Shown here one piece after another: positions 45,924 to 56,466 of a DNA stretch of 64,000 bases. The stretch's first letter is position 1, and every line of letters starts with the position of its first letter. The notes below the pieces were generated by a model. It made no database searches. It had not been told where the DNA came from and saw only the letters and a program-made list of their open reading frames with translations. Source of the stretch: Hydractinia symbiolongicarpus (taxonomy: Eukaryota; Cnidaria; Hydrozoa; Anthoathecata; Hydractiniidae); the NCBI RefSeq assembly GCF_029227915.1, contig NC_079884.1:11594001-11658000 (forward strand), read 5' to 3'. Position numbers and translations under genes: made by a program.

Positions 45924-46489
45924 TACGTTGAAACAACGTCCTGCAACGTCTCTTCAACGTTGAAACAACGTCTCGCTACGTCTTTTAAACATTGAAATAA
46001 CTTCTCGCAACGTCTTTTCAACGTTGAAAAAACGTCTAACAACGTCTAATCAACGTCGTTTGGAAATGCTCTCGCAACCGTTATTCAGCGTCTTTTCAAC
46101 CTTAAGAAACAGACAAACTTGACCGAATCAAATCATAATCGCCATTGTGGCTTCAGTTTTATATGTCCATAGTTTACATGTCCATGTATCTATTCCCTAG
46201 CATGATTCCGACGCTTATATTTGTGTTACGTTATTTGTACATGGTTATTGCGAAAAAGAAATAAAATCATTTCTACGATATGTCATTTTTTTATTATAAA
46301 CATCGGCAGTATATACAACTTCTCCGCTGAAAACTTCCTAAATGAAACTTAACGGAGTTTTATAATACAAAATATAAAAACGATATTTCAAGTATTCACA
46401 ACTGGTACTATGTGAGAATCTCCAGCGTTCCAACCCAATGCAAAAAATGTAACGCAGCAATGACGAGGTTGTTAAACGTGCAGTATTTG

Positions 46490-46600
46490 CAAATTTATAG
46501 CTGCGATTTCATGTGCCAGGCACGCCTCCTGATAAGGCAGCCTGTTAGTATGCTCAAATCACCTAAAGTGTCAAGCAAAACTGTTGCACCGAAGTCTTTA
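46490..46600 (+). repeat. Diverged single copy of the 162-bp repeat
   Basis: CATGTGCCAGGCACGCCTCC, then TGATAAGGCAGCCTGTTAGT, then a TGTCAAGCAAAACTG-type stretch match the array at 49.7-50.2 kb in the same orientation. It lies on the other side of the DUF4806 gene. The open frame overlapping it (46412-46690) is therefore probably not a gene. Confidence 0.8.
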
Positions 46601-47050
46601 ATCAAGCATTGGTTAGAGAAAAAGTATGTTTTCTTAATGAAGTCAGAGTTGAATACAAGGGTGTTTGTTAAGGATACCAGATGCGAATAAATACGATCAT
46701 GATGCTATACTTTATAAAAAGTGTGAAAAGCCACCGTCCTCACCAGGTGCAAGAAGTCCAGGAATCGAGGTTGAAAATTACAATAAAAATATAATGAATA
46801 TTATATTAGCACTGTATTTCCTTAAAAAAAGCACCCACTCATGCATATTCCATACTTTTACTAGTCACAAGTCCGATCTCTAGTAGAAACACTAAAAATT
46901 GTTGAGCTAAAATCACTTTAACATTTTGCCATTCTAATTTTCTGCCACCCAATCAAAATTAATATAAGCTAGAAGAATTTATTACGGCGCTTGAAAAATT
47001 TATAATCCTCTCTGATATAAAAGTTGTAAATTATTTAAAAATTAATCGAT

Positions 47051-48968
47051 TTAATTTTCTTCGGCATTAGTTCTTCCCGCTCCTCCACATCTATCAGGTG
47101 CATATTTAAGGATTGATGCCGTACACGCACGAACTTCTCCTTCTGTCGCATTCTTTTGATGTTTGATAACAGTTTCTACAACGTAACAAAATTCTTATCA
47201 CATATTGATGGAGGTAGTTTACAGTACAACAGCTGGACAAATAGATTTCCTCAGATTAATGTGTATTTTTCCCCCTGAACGTCGACCCCTCGAAATGGCG
47301 GGAAAAACTTAATACAAACTTGTCGGTTTGGATTAGCACTTTAATAAGAGCTATTGTATTTATTTGTACATATTTTAACCGACAATAAATAAATTAACAA
47401 CAACAAACTAAAACGCTTACAAGCACATATATAAATTGAATATTAGGAATAGGATTTTTTTACTAACCGACAACAGCTTTATATAAGTTCATCCTTGCAA
47501 ACCCAACCTTTTCACTTTTTCCCTTCCCTTTCATGTTGAGTGCCGACATTACTTCATTATTCATGATTCTATAATGAAAGTGGAATAAAAGTAAAACAAT
47601 CGACATCGTAAGCGCATTTAATATATAGTTGCGAGTCCATTAGGCTGCGGGGCCGCATTCCGTAAACTATTCATTCAATTAAATAATTCTTGGACCTCGT
47701 GCACGATTTTTTTATGGAGAAGATGAAACGAAGCATGTGGGCACAACAAAGTGATTTTCCACTACCACTGTAAACTACACAACAAAGGTTAGTACATTTT
47801 AAATTCTCTAAGGGGTACTTATGCTTTGACTCACTTTAACAGAACATTTTTCACATTTTCGCGAATTTTTGAGCCACCAACTCTTGATAACTGGGATAGC
47901 TGTAAAATGAAACATATATCAATAAATATATTTCTAGCTACAGGTGCACACAAACACAAAAGTAGAAAAGTAGTATTTAGCTAGCTATAGTTGTTTCCAG
48001 GAGGGACAACAAAGGCAGTTCTTTAAGCTGTGTTCACACTTCATTAGAAGTGTAAGAATTCTCAGATCCAGGTTAACATTATCAAATTTTGAAAAAGAAA
48101 ACAAGGAACTTTTGAGAAAAATGAGTGGCATATTTGGATTTATCAGCAAAAATTATATAACATAGGAAATTTAGAATACCAAGAGATTATTAGAACAGGA
48201 TTTATTGTAATTTAAAGTTTTTAAATTTTATAAGAGTTAAAAAATTTCACTGCAGTTAATTTGTGTGGTCATTTCTTCATACAACATCAAAAGTTTGGCA
48301 GTTGTACTTAGTGTATAAACTTGAAAATTTGCATGTTTCCATAAATTTTGATGCTGAATTTAAATATGTTGGTCATTTTTGTTAAAAATGATCAGAAAAT
48401 TCCAAGCATGTTAACCCGGATCCGAGAATAAGTGAACATGCTGTCAGGCTAAATAGTGTGTTTCATGTATCCTTTGGGAAAAAATGAATGTAAATGTTTA
48501 ACTGACCAATCTATCATAGTTTGACTTGTCTTTTAATGTCTCCTCAAACTCTATTAGCTCTTGAACACTCTTTAGCAGTTCAAATGGCTCCTGTGGTTGA
48601 GCTGTGTCCGGCTCTGCTGCTTTTTCATTTTGTCTTCCCAACAAATTCCTGATATCGGTTAGGAGATACAATACCCTCTTCTGAAACTCTAAATCATAAT
48701 TGGATTTTTTATTTACTAAATATATATATACCATGTATTTCAGTGGGATATTTTAAACATATCTATTTTATTGAATCCTGCTTTGTAATTACAACTTACT
48801 TCCTGTCGACATAGGAAAGGGATCGTTTCCAGAACTTCCACCTGCATTCTGTGATCCAGATGGTGTTTGTCTTACTGGACTGACATGCTTCCTCTTTAAA
48901 CTATTTGGTGGTGTATGTGTTGGTGTTGTGTTTTGATGTTGTATCAATGGTCTGACTTCTGGTGACAT
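47051..48968 (-). CDS. DUF4806-domain protein, five exons, 222 aa
   Basis: Exons in transcript order: 48800-48968, 48507-48715, 47835-47899, 47468-47568, 47051-47175. All are GT-AG and 669 nt stay in frame. The N-terminal exon is Pro/Ser/Thr-rich and probably disordered. DUF4806 follows: EFQKRVLYLLTDIRNLLG, then SVQELIEFEETLKDK, LSRVGGSKIRENVKN, NNEVMSALNMKGKGKSEKVG, and the end segment SILKYAPDRCGGAGR. The biochemical role of DUF4806 is unknown to me; such genes occur in many copies in invertebrate genomes, often near mobile elements. Here it is the only gene found inside a 6.1-kb TIR-bounded element, which makes it a cargo or accessory gene. The first ATG is 11 nt after a CTTACAG acceptor, so an upstream exon (coding or leader) is likely. 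Confidence 0.82.
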
Positions 48969-49705
48969 GATGGAGGAGTCTGTAAGCACATAAAAAAGGT
49001 ATTTAATATCAATGTTGTATTAAGGGTATAAAAAAGTGCGAGAATAAAAGCGTGCAAAATAAAAAAGTGTGAAACTTGTTATCCCATGAAAACACTAAAA
49101 TCGCACTTCCTAAAAATGTTGCCGATTAACACTAATTAATTCCGCCCTAATCTAAAAAAATTGAGGGACTAAAATTAATCCCACACTTTTTTTATTTTCA
49201 CACTTATTCAATACTAGTGGTGTGTGCAGGTCTCTGGTATAAAGCAAGTAGTGATCACCAAGTTAATTTTCTTATTTTTGTTATAATTTTAGTGTAAGAA
49301 TTGTAATTTATCAAGCAAGCAAGCACTCTATTTTTTAATAGAATTCCACAGGTGCACAAAATGTATTGAAGGAACCTTCAAGCAGACAATACAATCATAA
49401 GTTTTCAATCCTCTACGTTTATTTATCAGCATTTTCACTTCTGCATAGTTATGAATGTCTTTCAAGTACTTAAATGTCACAATTTTTTGCGAATCGATCG
49501 AGTTCAGATATTTCGCGGGATTAAATTTTAGTCAATATGCCTTTTTCATGAAAAGTTGGATTTTTTAAGTCAAAACAAATTAAAAGAATTTACATGGGCT
49601 TTGGAACAAAACATGCAGCTTTTTAAATATGATGATTTATAACTAAGAATTACTAAATACTTGATATTTAGCTTCAGCTATATATTTTTTTGTCACAATG
49701 TTTTC

Positions 49706-50232
49706 GAATAGATTGCTATAAATGCTTGCATATGCCAGGCACGCCCTCTTATAAGGCAGCCTGTTAGCATGCTCCAACCACCTGTATGTGTCAAGCATAA
49801 CTGGGGCACATGAAAGCAAAATAGCAAAAATTTTAAATGGTTATTGAATCAAAAGTTATATCTTCAAATAGATTGCTATAAGTATGCTTGCATGTGCCAG
49901 GCACGCCCTCTTATAAGGCAGCCTGTCAGCATGCTCCAACCACCTGTATGTGTCAAGCATAACTGGTGCACATGAAAGCAAAATAGCAAAAATTTTAAAT
50001 GGTTATTGAATCAAAAGTTATATCTTCAAATAGATTGCTATAAGTATGCTTGCATGTGCCAGGCACGCCCTCTTATAAGGCAGCCTGTCAGCATGCTCCA
50101 ACCACCTGTATGTGTCAAGCATAACTGGTGCACATGAAAGCAAAATAGCAAAAAATTTAAATGGTTATTGAATCAAAAGTTATATCTTCAAATAAATTAG
50201 TAAACGTATGCTTGCATATGCCAGGCATGCAT
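49706..50232 (+). repeat. Tandem repeat, unit 162 bp, about 3.2 copies
   Basis: CCAGGCACGCCCTCTTATAA recurs at 49735, 49897 and 50059 and begins a fourth, partial unit at 50221, exactly 162 bp apart. Units are almost identical, so the array is young. It sits upstream of the DUF4806 gene within the 6.1-kb element. Confidence 0.95.
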
Positions 50233-51219
50233 TAAATCACTTCGGCAATTTTTTGCCGACATGGAAAAATTTGATTTAAAATAATTTAGGGTCAAACGAT
50301 TTATTTCTAGAATGTGTCAAATAAATATGCGTGAAAATTTTAGCTAACTTTTTCTTTCTTTAGATTCTGCTACGAATGCTACCGAAGCAAAGTTTACGAA
50401 TTAGCATATGCTGTACAGAAATACTTTACTCACGTCTGTGGTTCTTCGCCCTTTTCGCCTTGTGAGTTGATACGAACTTCTTAGGGGCTTAGGCGCGAAT
50501 TTCCTCATCGAAAGTTTCCCGCCAATGACTAGGAGGGATATTACATGCGACAAAGTAAAGGTTTAAATATGTGAAAGCGAAGTAAATAAACAGTTATTAT
50601 TGTATTATAAATTATAATTTGACAAAATGGATTGTATTTTAAATGTCTCACATCCATAATACAAGTTGAAATATTTGTTTCTCTCAAAATACGAGGACAA
50701 AAAACCCCCTGATAAATATTACAAAAAATAAATCGAACGTTTGGTACGCTCTGTTGAAAAAAAATCCATTGAATGTTTTGTGTACATTTCATGTTTGTGT
50801 TCATTCATTCTCTGATGTTATGTCACAAAAGTTTTAACATAGCATAAGAGAATGAATGCACATTCGGCTCTTATGTAAAAAAGTACATAGATGCGGCTGT
50901 AAAGTTGCAAACAAATGGTAATATTTTGAAGTAGTAAAACTGCAGTAAAATTAGCGATATATATGAAAAACAACATAACGTCGGCATTAATATATCCAAT
51001 CGCTGACAAATTACAAAAAAATTAAGTAAAACGTGCGTTCTTTATTTCTAGTTTATGACGATCTTTAACAAACACCGAGTACGCTTCGTTATTTTGTTGG
51101 ACAGTTTGGAACACTTCTATGAACGTCTGTTTGAGATATAACTTTGCAGGCCAGTGTGAGACGAACTAAAACAAATAAGATTTGAACGGAACAGATTCTC
51201 GGTAAAAAGTTAATTTGGT

Positions 51220-51440
51220 GCAACGTTGAATAAACGTCGATAAGACGTCGGTTGAATCAACGTTGCAGTGCAACGTTGAATAAACGTCGATAAGACGTCG
51301 GTTGAATCAACGTTGCGGGTGCGACGTTGAATAGACGTCGGTTGAATCAACGTTGCGGGAGTGACGTTGAATAAACGTCGATAAGACGTCGGTTGAATCA
51401 ACGTTGCAGTACGACGTTGAATAAACGTCGGTTTTACGAT
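51220..51440. repeat. Tandem array in right subterminal region (about 44-50 bp units)
   Basis: Units of the form ACGTTGAATAAACGTCGATA AGACGTCGGTTGAATCAACG recur about four times, some with an internal 11-bp loss. The long minus-strand open frame across them is a by-product of repetition. Confidence 0.9.
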
Positions 51441-51705
51441 CGTTGAAACAACGTCTTTTTTCGACGTTGTATCAACGTTGATATCACGTCGGTTGAAACA
51501 ACGTTGTGGAAACGACGTTGAAAAGACGTCGATGATGCGACGTTGTATTCATGTCGGAGGGCAACGTTGAAAAGACGTTGAATTTACGTCGGTTGCATCG
51601 ACGTTGCAGACCCAACGTTGATTAGACGTTGAATGTTGGTTGCGACGTCGCGACCAGAATTCAACGTCTAATCAACGTTGAAAAGACGTCGTGTGCCCAC
51701 TGGGA

Positions 51706-53131
51706 TTTATTGTTATCATTCTGCTTGGAAAATAATTAAAATGCCAAACTAGCTAGCCGTCAAGATTAATTCAGTATTCTCATAAGAGCATCCTATCACA
51801 AAAAGATATCAGCAAAGAGGTATTCCTTGCAACTAAATTTTTTGTTTACTGGCATAATTTTAGGTTGAATCTATCTGACCTATTTCTGAGGTTAGAATAG
51901 CTTTTAAAATTTTCTGAATCTGTATCTTAGTCAAAATTGATATGCTGTCAAAATGGCTTATCGGTGTCTCTGAAAAGGGCTAAATTCTGAAACTCGGAAA
52001 GTATGATGATAATAGAACTATTATTTGGCTCAATTTCATCAAACCAATCTAAAACCATATCATACCAAATCTCAAGTCAATATTTTAATTTTTACTAAAG
52101 TTATGGAACGCTATATAAACTTGGTTTAGACTTATTGTTATTTTTTTATGTTCACTGCTTTGTAATTTGTATTAAAACTCTTGAGATAAAATATTACAGT
52201 GGTGAGCTGTTAAATATCTACCACAATCTTCAGTACATCCTGGATTTAACCATATGCCTGATTGAGCGCTCGATCAAATTTGATTGAGTTCGATTTTTTG
52301 AAATTTCTTCATAGCGTGTTGAAATAGGCCTAGCAAGAATCAGTTTAAGAAAATCTTCCTACCTTTTTCTCTTTCTCAAAATGGCTTTGTAAATTTTTTA
52401 TGCCTCGTGTAAAATTATATTTTATCAGATTGGTTTAAAAGCACTCCTTAACAAGTTTCAAGTCAATAACTTTATTTTTTTTACTGAAGCCATTGCACTT
52501 TTTTTCTTGAATTAGGCGGGGTAAATATGCAGTCAATGATAAAATGGCTCCGACGGTTAACCTACTGCCTTTTTACATTTTTTATTGTAACCAAAGCATA
52601 TAAGGTAATAAAACATGCCCACTAATAACAACCTGGTATAATTTAAAACGTAATGTATATATATTTTGTAAAAAAAACATTTTCATTATTTTGTGCAAAA
52701 TTATTTTGTCTATAAAGGACATGGGCGGCAATTTTATGCAACGTCATTCTTTGCAAAAAGCTGCAAATTAAACCTGGCCACTTGGAAACAAGTTGAGTTT
52801 TTTTCTTTTGTTCTTATCTTAATAGTTTGCTAGGTATAGTGTGCTAGCTAGCTATTTTTCTAGTTTTAATAAACTTTACCAGCTATTGAAATATTGTCAT
52901 GTAAGCAGTATTACTTTATGATGTCTTATTTTATACTCTCATTGCTTAGTAATGCTTTTTATTAATTTTTTCACTTTGAAAAAAACTTGATACTGCTGAT
53001 ACACCTCCTCCGCCATTTTAATACGAACAGCTTCCTCCTGTTGGTCACAGACTCGCCGCCTCGCCAAAATGTTTTGCATGACGCAATAATTATTTAATAT
53101 ATACGCGCCAATCAGGTTTCATATCGGACCA
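51706..53131. other. Right interior of the 8.9-kb element, no gene seen
   Basis: AT-rich, with no reading frame of note and no transposase motif. Confidence 0.4.
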
Positions 53132-53205
53132 GCCTCCTCCAGGGCCATGTTCGTATCGCCGTCCCGGGGTCAGAAAAGATACAAGATGCCCTGGGGACGA
53201 GGTTG

Positions 53206-53765
53206 GAAGAATCGGTTAAACGAATAAAAATAGAAAAGCCAAATTTCCGGAGCGAAGGCAATAAAGCGCAATACGAAAGGAATATTGCTTAGAAAAATGC
53301 ATTAATAAAGCAGATAAGCAGCTTGAAAACCAACAACTCAATGCATCTAGTGAATCTCTTAAAGAAGGTAAGGAACTTCTTAAAAAGTATCAGAAACTTA
53401 TTCGTATGGCTGATAGAGAGGAAACCGGTTGGCATTTTGTTAAGGAGTATTTGTCTGATGACTTAGCATCTGATTCAGCCGATGAAAAACAAATTAAGAT
53501 GGCAAGGTCGAAAGCATCAGCAAAGCGAAAAACATTCGAACAATCTAAAAGAAATAAGTACGCTAATAAGAAATATTTCAATCAGTACGAGTCCAAGAAC
53601 TTTTACTCTAAAAACTTTGCTCCAAGATCTTATCGTGATGAACCTACTGATTTAATGAAAAAAGGTTTCGATTTTAGAAAGAACAAGTTCGATAGAAACT
53701 GTTATGTCTGCGGAAAAGCTGGACACTTACTCTACAACTGCCCCGACAAAAACAAATTCAGTTAA
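53206..53765 (+). pseudogene. DIRS-like retrotransposon gag, 3' piece with CCHC knuckle
   Basis: Resumes the frame interrupted at 44302, with KPNFRSEGNKAQYE, then an in-frame TAG near 53293. An open 119-codon stretch from 53406 follows: REETGWHFVKEYLSDDLASD, a Lys/Arg-rich linker, and the zinc knuckle CYVCGKAGHLLYNC (C-x2-C-x4-H-x4-C). It ends at TAA 53763-53765. Typical of cnidarian DIRS-like gag proteins. Confidence 0.75.
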
Positions 53766-53879
53766 AGGTCGTTTAAGAAAACATATACAGTTTTGGGAAA
53801 AGGAACTTGAATGCTCTACCTTTGTATTGAACATATAGCACATGGATATATCTTCCTTTTACTGCACATCCACCATCTT

Positions 53880-54480
53880 TTTTCGCAAAACACAATTAGT
53901 CGAGCCTTAAACACAGTGAATTTGTTGAAACAGCTATTATAGAACTTTTAGATAAGGGTTTAATACAAGAACTTACAGAACAACCTTACTGTTGCAATCC
54001 TCTCACAGTCGTCGAGGGTAAAAAACTTAGAATGGTACTCGATCTAAGACACGTCAACAATTATTTGCAACAAATTAAATTTAAATTCGAAGATCTGAAA
54101 ACGTTGGCCGATAATTGGGGAAAAAGACTTTTTTACCACTTTTGACTTAGTATCTGGCTACCATCACGTAAAAATACACCCCAGCCATAAAAAATATCTT
54201 GGTTTTAGGTGGGTATTTAAAAATGGCATAACAAGATATTTCCAGTTTCTAGTACTTGCATTTGGTTTAGCTACTGCATTTTACGTTTTTACGAAATTGC
54301 TACGACCGTTAATAAAAAAGTGGAGAAAAATAGAAATTAAGTCGGTAGTCTATCTTGATGACGGAATAAATGCTTCATCTTCTTTTCTCGCATGTAAGGA
54401 AGCCATCAAATTAGTTACTCAAGATTTAACAAAAGCCGGTTTTGTGATTAATTACGAAAAAAGGCAAGCTAGAGCCTAGA
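53880..54480 (+). pseudogene. DIRS-like reverse transcriptase (frameshifted)
   Basis: SEFVETAIIELLDKGLIQEL, then GKKLRMVLDLRHVNNYL, followed by a frameshift near 54120. Then TFDLVSGYHHVKIHP (catalytic Asp), YFQFLVLAFGLATAFYVFTK, and VVYLDDGI (the catalytic DD pair). Further stops follow at 54478. The motif order and wording are DIRS-type rather than Gypsy-type. Confidence 0.8.
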
Positions 54481-54559
54481 CAAAAAGGTGAGTGGTTGGG
54501 AACAGTCGTCGATACCACTGCTATGAAATTTTACGTCCTAGAAAGAAAATTAAGTAAGC

Positions 54560-55405
54560 TTTTTACCTTGATAAACATACAACATCGCAAATTCTTTTTA
54601 CTGACGTAAGCGAGAACTTTTACGGGAGCTTTATGTTAAAAAGGCTAGGAAAGATGTTATGTCATGGCAAGTTCAACAACACTGAGATAAGAACAAGTTC
54701 AACCGAACGCGAACTATTAGCTATAAAATATTCTATGGAATCTTTCGCACATCCCTTGAAAAACGAGTCCGTAAATATCAGAACCGATAACTTCTCTGCC
54801 TCAAGAATTCTAGAAATTGGAAGTACAAAACCACATTTACATTCTATAGCTGTAGATAATTTTAAAATTTGTGTACAAAACGACATCCAAATTTCACCAA
54901 CGTGGATACACAGGGAACAAAATCATACGGCTGACAAATTAAGCAAGTTGATCGACACAGATGATTGGTCCATTGATAATTCTTCATTCACAAGCATTAT
55001 TAAGGTCTTTGGTGAAGTTCAATTCGATCGTTTTGCGGACAATTTTAACAGCAAAGTTATCGATTTTAATTCGAAGTTTTAATGTCCCGGTTCATTAGGC
55101 GTTGATGCTTTTACACAAGACTGGTCAGATTGCGATAATAATTGGCTTTGCTCACCAATCAAATTAATAAACACGACTATTAAACATTTAAAAGTGTGCA
55201 AAGCAAAAGGCATATTAATAATCCCAGAATGGTATTCAAGCTCCTTTTAGCCATATCTATCTCATAATGGAAAATTTTATGACTTTGTTAAACGAATTTA
55301 CTATTTCAATCCGTTTTATAGAAGTACTTGTGATAATTCCGTTTTTAAAGGGCACGCAAACTTTAGAACATTAGCGTTATATATAGATTTTTGTAATTTG
55401 TAGGT
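54560..55405 (+). pseudogene. DIRS-like RNase H and C-terminal domain
   Basis: RNase H motifs: SSTERELLAIKYSMESF, NIRTDNFSASRI and WIHREQNHTADKLSKLIDTD. The frame is open 54633-55082, then TAA, after which the family's C-terminal stretch continues (CPGSLGVDAFTQDWSD, KAKGILIIPEWYSS, VFKGHANFRTLALYIDF) with another in-frame stop near 55250. No tyrosine recombinase domain was found downstream, so the copy is incomplete. Confidence 0.75.
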
Positions 55406-55563
55406 TAAATATAATTGTCAAAAAGTTAATGCAACGGCCAACAGCCAAAAGTCAGGAAAAGTGCCAAAAGTAAGAAAGAATCCCAACCGAGGAATTTTTT
55501 GAGTTGTAACCTATCGTAATTTAAGAACCTGCTTTAATAGACGTTTGTTAAACACCAGTGCAC

Positions 55564-55730
55564 AACCCGCAAGGGGTTTAAACTTATTCAGTGCACCAAC
55601 CGAGAGAAGTTTCCGCTTAACCCGAGAGGGTTTAAAAAACAAATTTTAGTGCTCCACCCGAGAAGGGGTGTGCACCACCCGAGAAGGGGTGTGCACCACC
55701 CGAGAGGGGTATTTAGCAAATTAAAAAGCA
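55564..55730 (+). repeat. Array of about six mini-hairpins downstream of the DIRS-like element
   Basis: Repeated short palindromes of the form CACCCGAGAAGGGGTG / AACCCGAGAGGGTTT occur about every 20-40 bp (near 55565, 55597, 55618, 55654, 55677 and 55697). Stems are 4-6 bp with GAGA or GAGAA loops; the last ones are tandem 22-bp units with GTG spacers. Confidence 0.8.
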
Positions 55731-56466
55731 CGACCTCAGAGGTTTTAACCAAGATATTTGCTTGGAAGTTGTGTTTTCATGTTAATATGTTGTGTTATAT
55801 GAAACCTTAGAAACTGATATTTCTTATTTTTAAAACTGTTTAGCAAATGATTGACGTATTACTTCCTGAATATAACGGAGATAACATATTTGAAGCCCCA
55901 TCTAACTTCCGTGCTAATGCAAATTTTACTAGGATAAAGATTGCTAAGTGTAGCATGGAACCTATTTCATTGTCTGTTTGTCTGTGACATCATTGTCTGT
56001 TGCAGAGTAGCAGGCTCTTCCTTTCCTTGTAGTTGAATGTAGTAGAGCGTTATTTTTCGTAGCGACGGTAAAATTCAAATTGCGTGTGTTTCCTTCACAA
56101 GTCGACAGCTTGATTTCTTCTTGGAGTGCATGGCTGTCCTTTTTTTAGATTATGGATGCGCGTAATTTGCGCACTTGCATGCAGTGCAGAATCCGAAAGC
56201 TCGAAATCTTCAAGGGAAATCGCTTCTATCAAATTAGCATTATTGGATGTCATTATAGTTTCTGCTGTTATTATGTTTGGAACCCTACATTGTACCTTTA
56301 TCACGAAAAAAAAAATACTATTTGGATAGATAAAAATGCCAGCGAGCCCCAGACAATGTTTTGGTTAACATTAAAAAAGAAATGGTGAGCGGTCCACTGA
56401 AAATATATGACTACATTGTTTTACTACGACAAACATGTATTTAAAAATTTAATAAATATTTCTCTT
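55731..56466. other. Short uncharacterised frames, no supported gene
   Basis: At 55846-55985 (+) a 46-codon frame starts MIDVLLPEYNGDNIFEA, 3 nt after a CTGTTTAG acceptor-like site. On the minus strand 56095-56300 is open and acidic. Neither has a recognised homologue or partner exon, so I leave both uncalled. Confidence 0.35.

Larger units (their letters stand above)
45578..51705. mobile_element. 6.1-kb nested element with TCCCAGTGGGCAC inverted ends
   Basis: TCCCAGTGGGCAC at 45578-45590 is matched by GTGCCCACTGGGA at 51693-51705. Inside each end lies a subterminal array of about 450 bp made of ACGTTGA, AACGTT and GACGTC motifs (45590-46110 and 51220-51690). These are CpG-dense in otherwise AT-rich DNA. 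Between them lies a DUF4806 gene and a 162-bp tandem repeat. I found no transposase, and no clear target duplication (flanks ATCTA and TTTAT). It could be a cargo-carrying non-autonomous DNA transposon; the subterminal arrays would be transposase-binding sites. Confidence 0.8.
44303..53205. mobile_element. DNA transposon with 74-bp perfect terminal inverted repeats, inserted in DIRS-like gag
   Basis: Left TIR 44303-44376 starts CAACCTCGTCCCCAGGGC and includes CCCCGGGACGGCGATACGAA. The right TIR 53132-53205 is its exact reverse complement. Flanks are GGAGAATCG on the left and GAAGAATCGG on the right, an imperfect target duplication of about 8 bp. Without the nested 6.1-kb element it would be about 2.8 kb, and I find no transposase in that remainder, so it is non-autonomous. 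The CCTCGTCCCCAGGG end type is shared with the mini element at 27962. Family unassigned. Confidence 0.85.

Noticed and set aside
46412-46690. A 92-aa plus-strand frame in the 6.1-kb element
   Set aside because: It overlaps a diverged copy of the 162-bp repeat, so the coding look is probably accidental.
51210-51401. A minus-strand frame with internal peptide repeats
   Set aside because: It is created by the tandem ACGTTGA/GACGTC array; no independent coding evidence.
56152-56388. A plus-strand Cys/Tyr-rich 78-aa frame
   Set aside because: The composition is odd, there is no splice or homology support, and an equally open acidic frame lies on the other strand.
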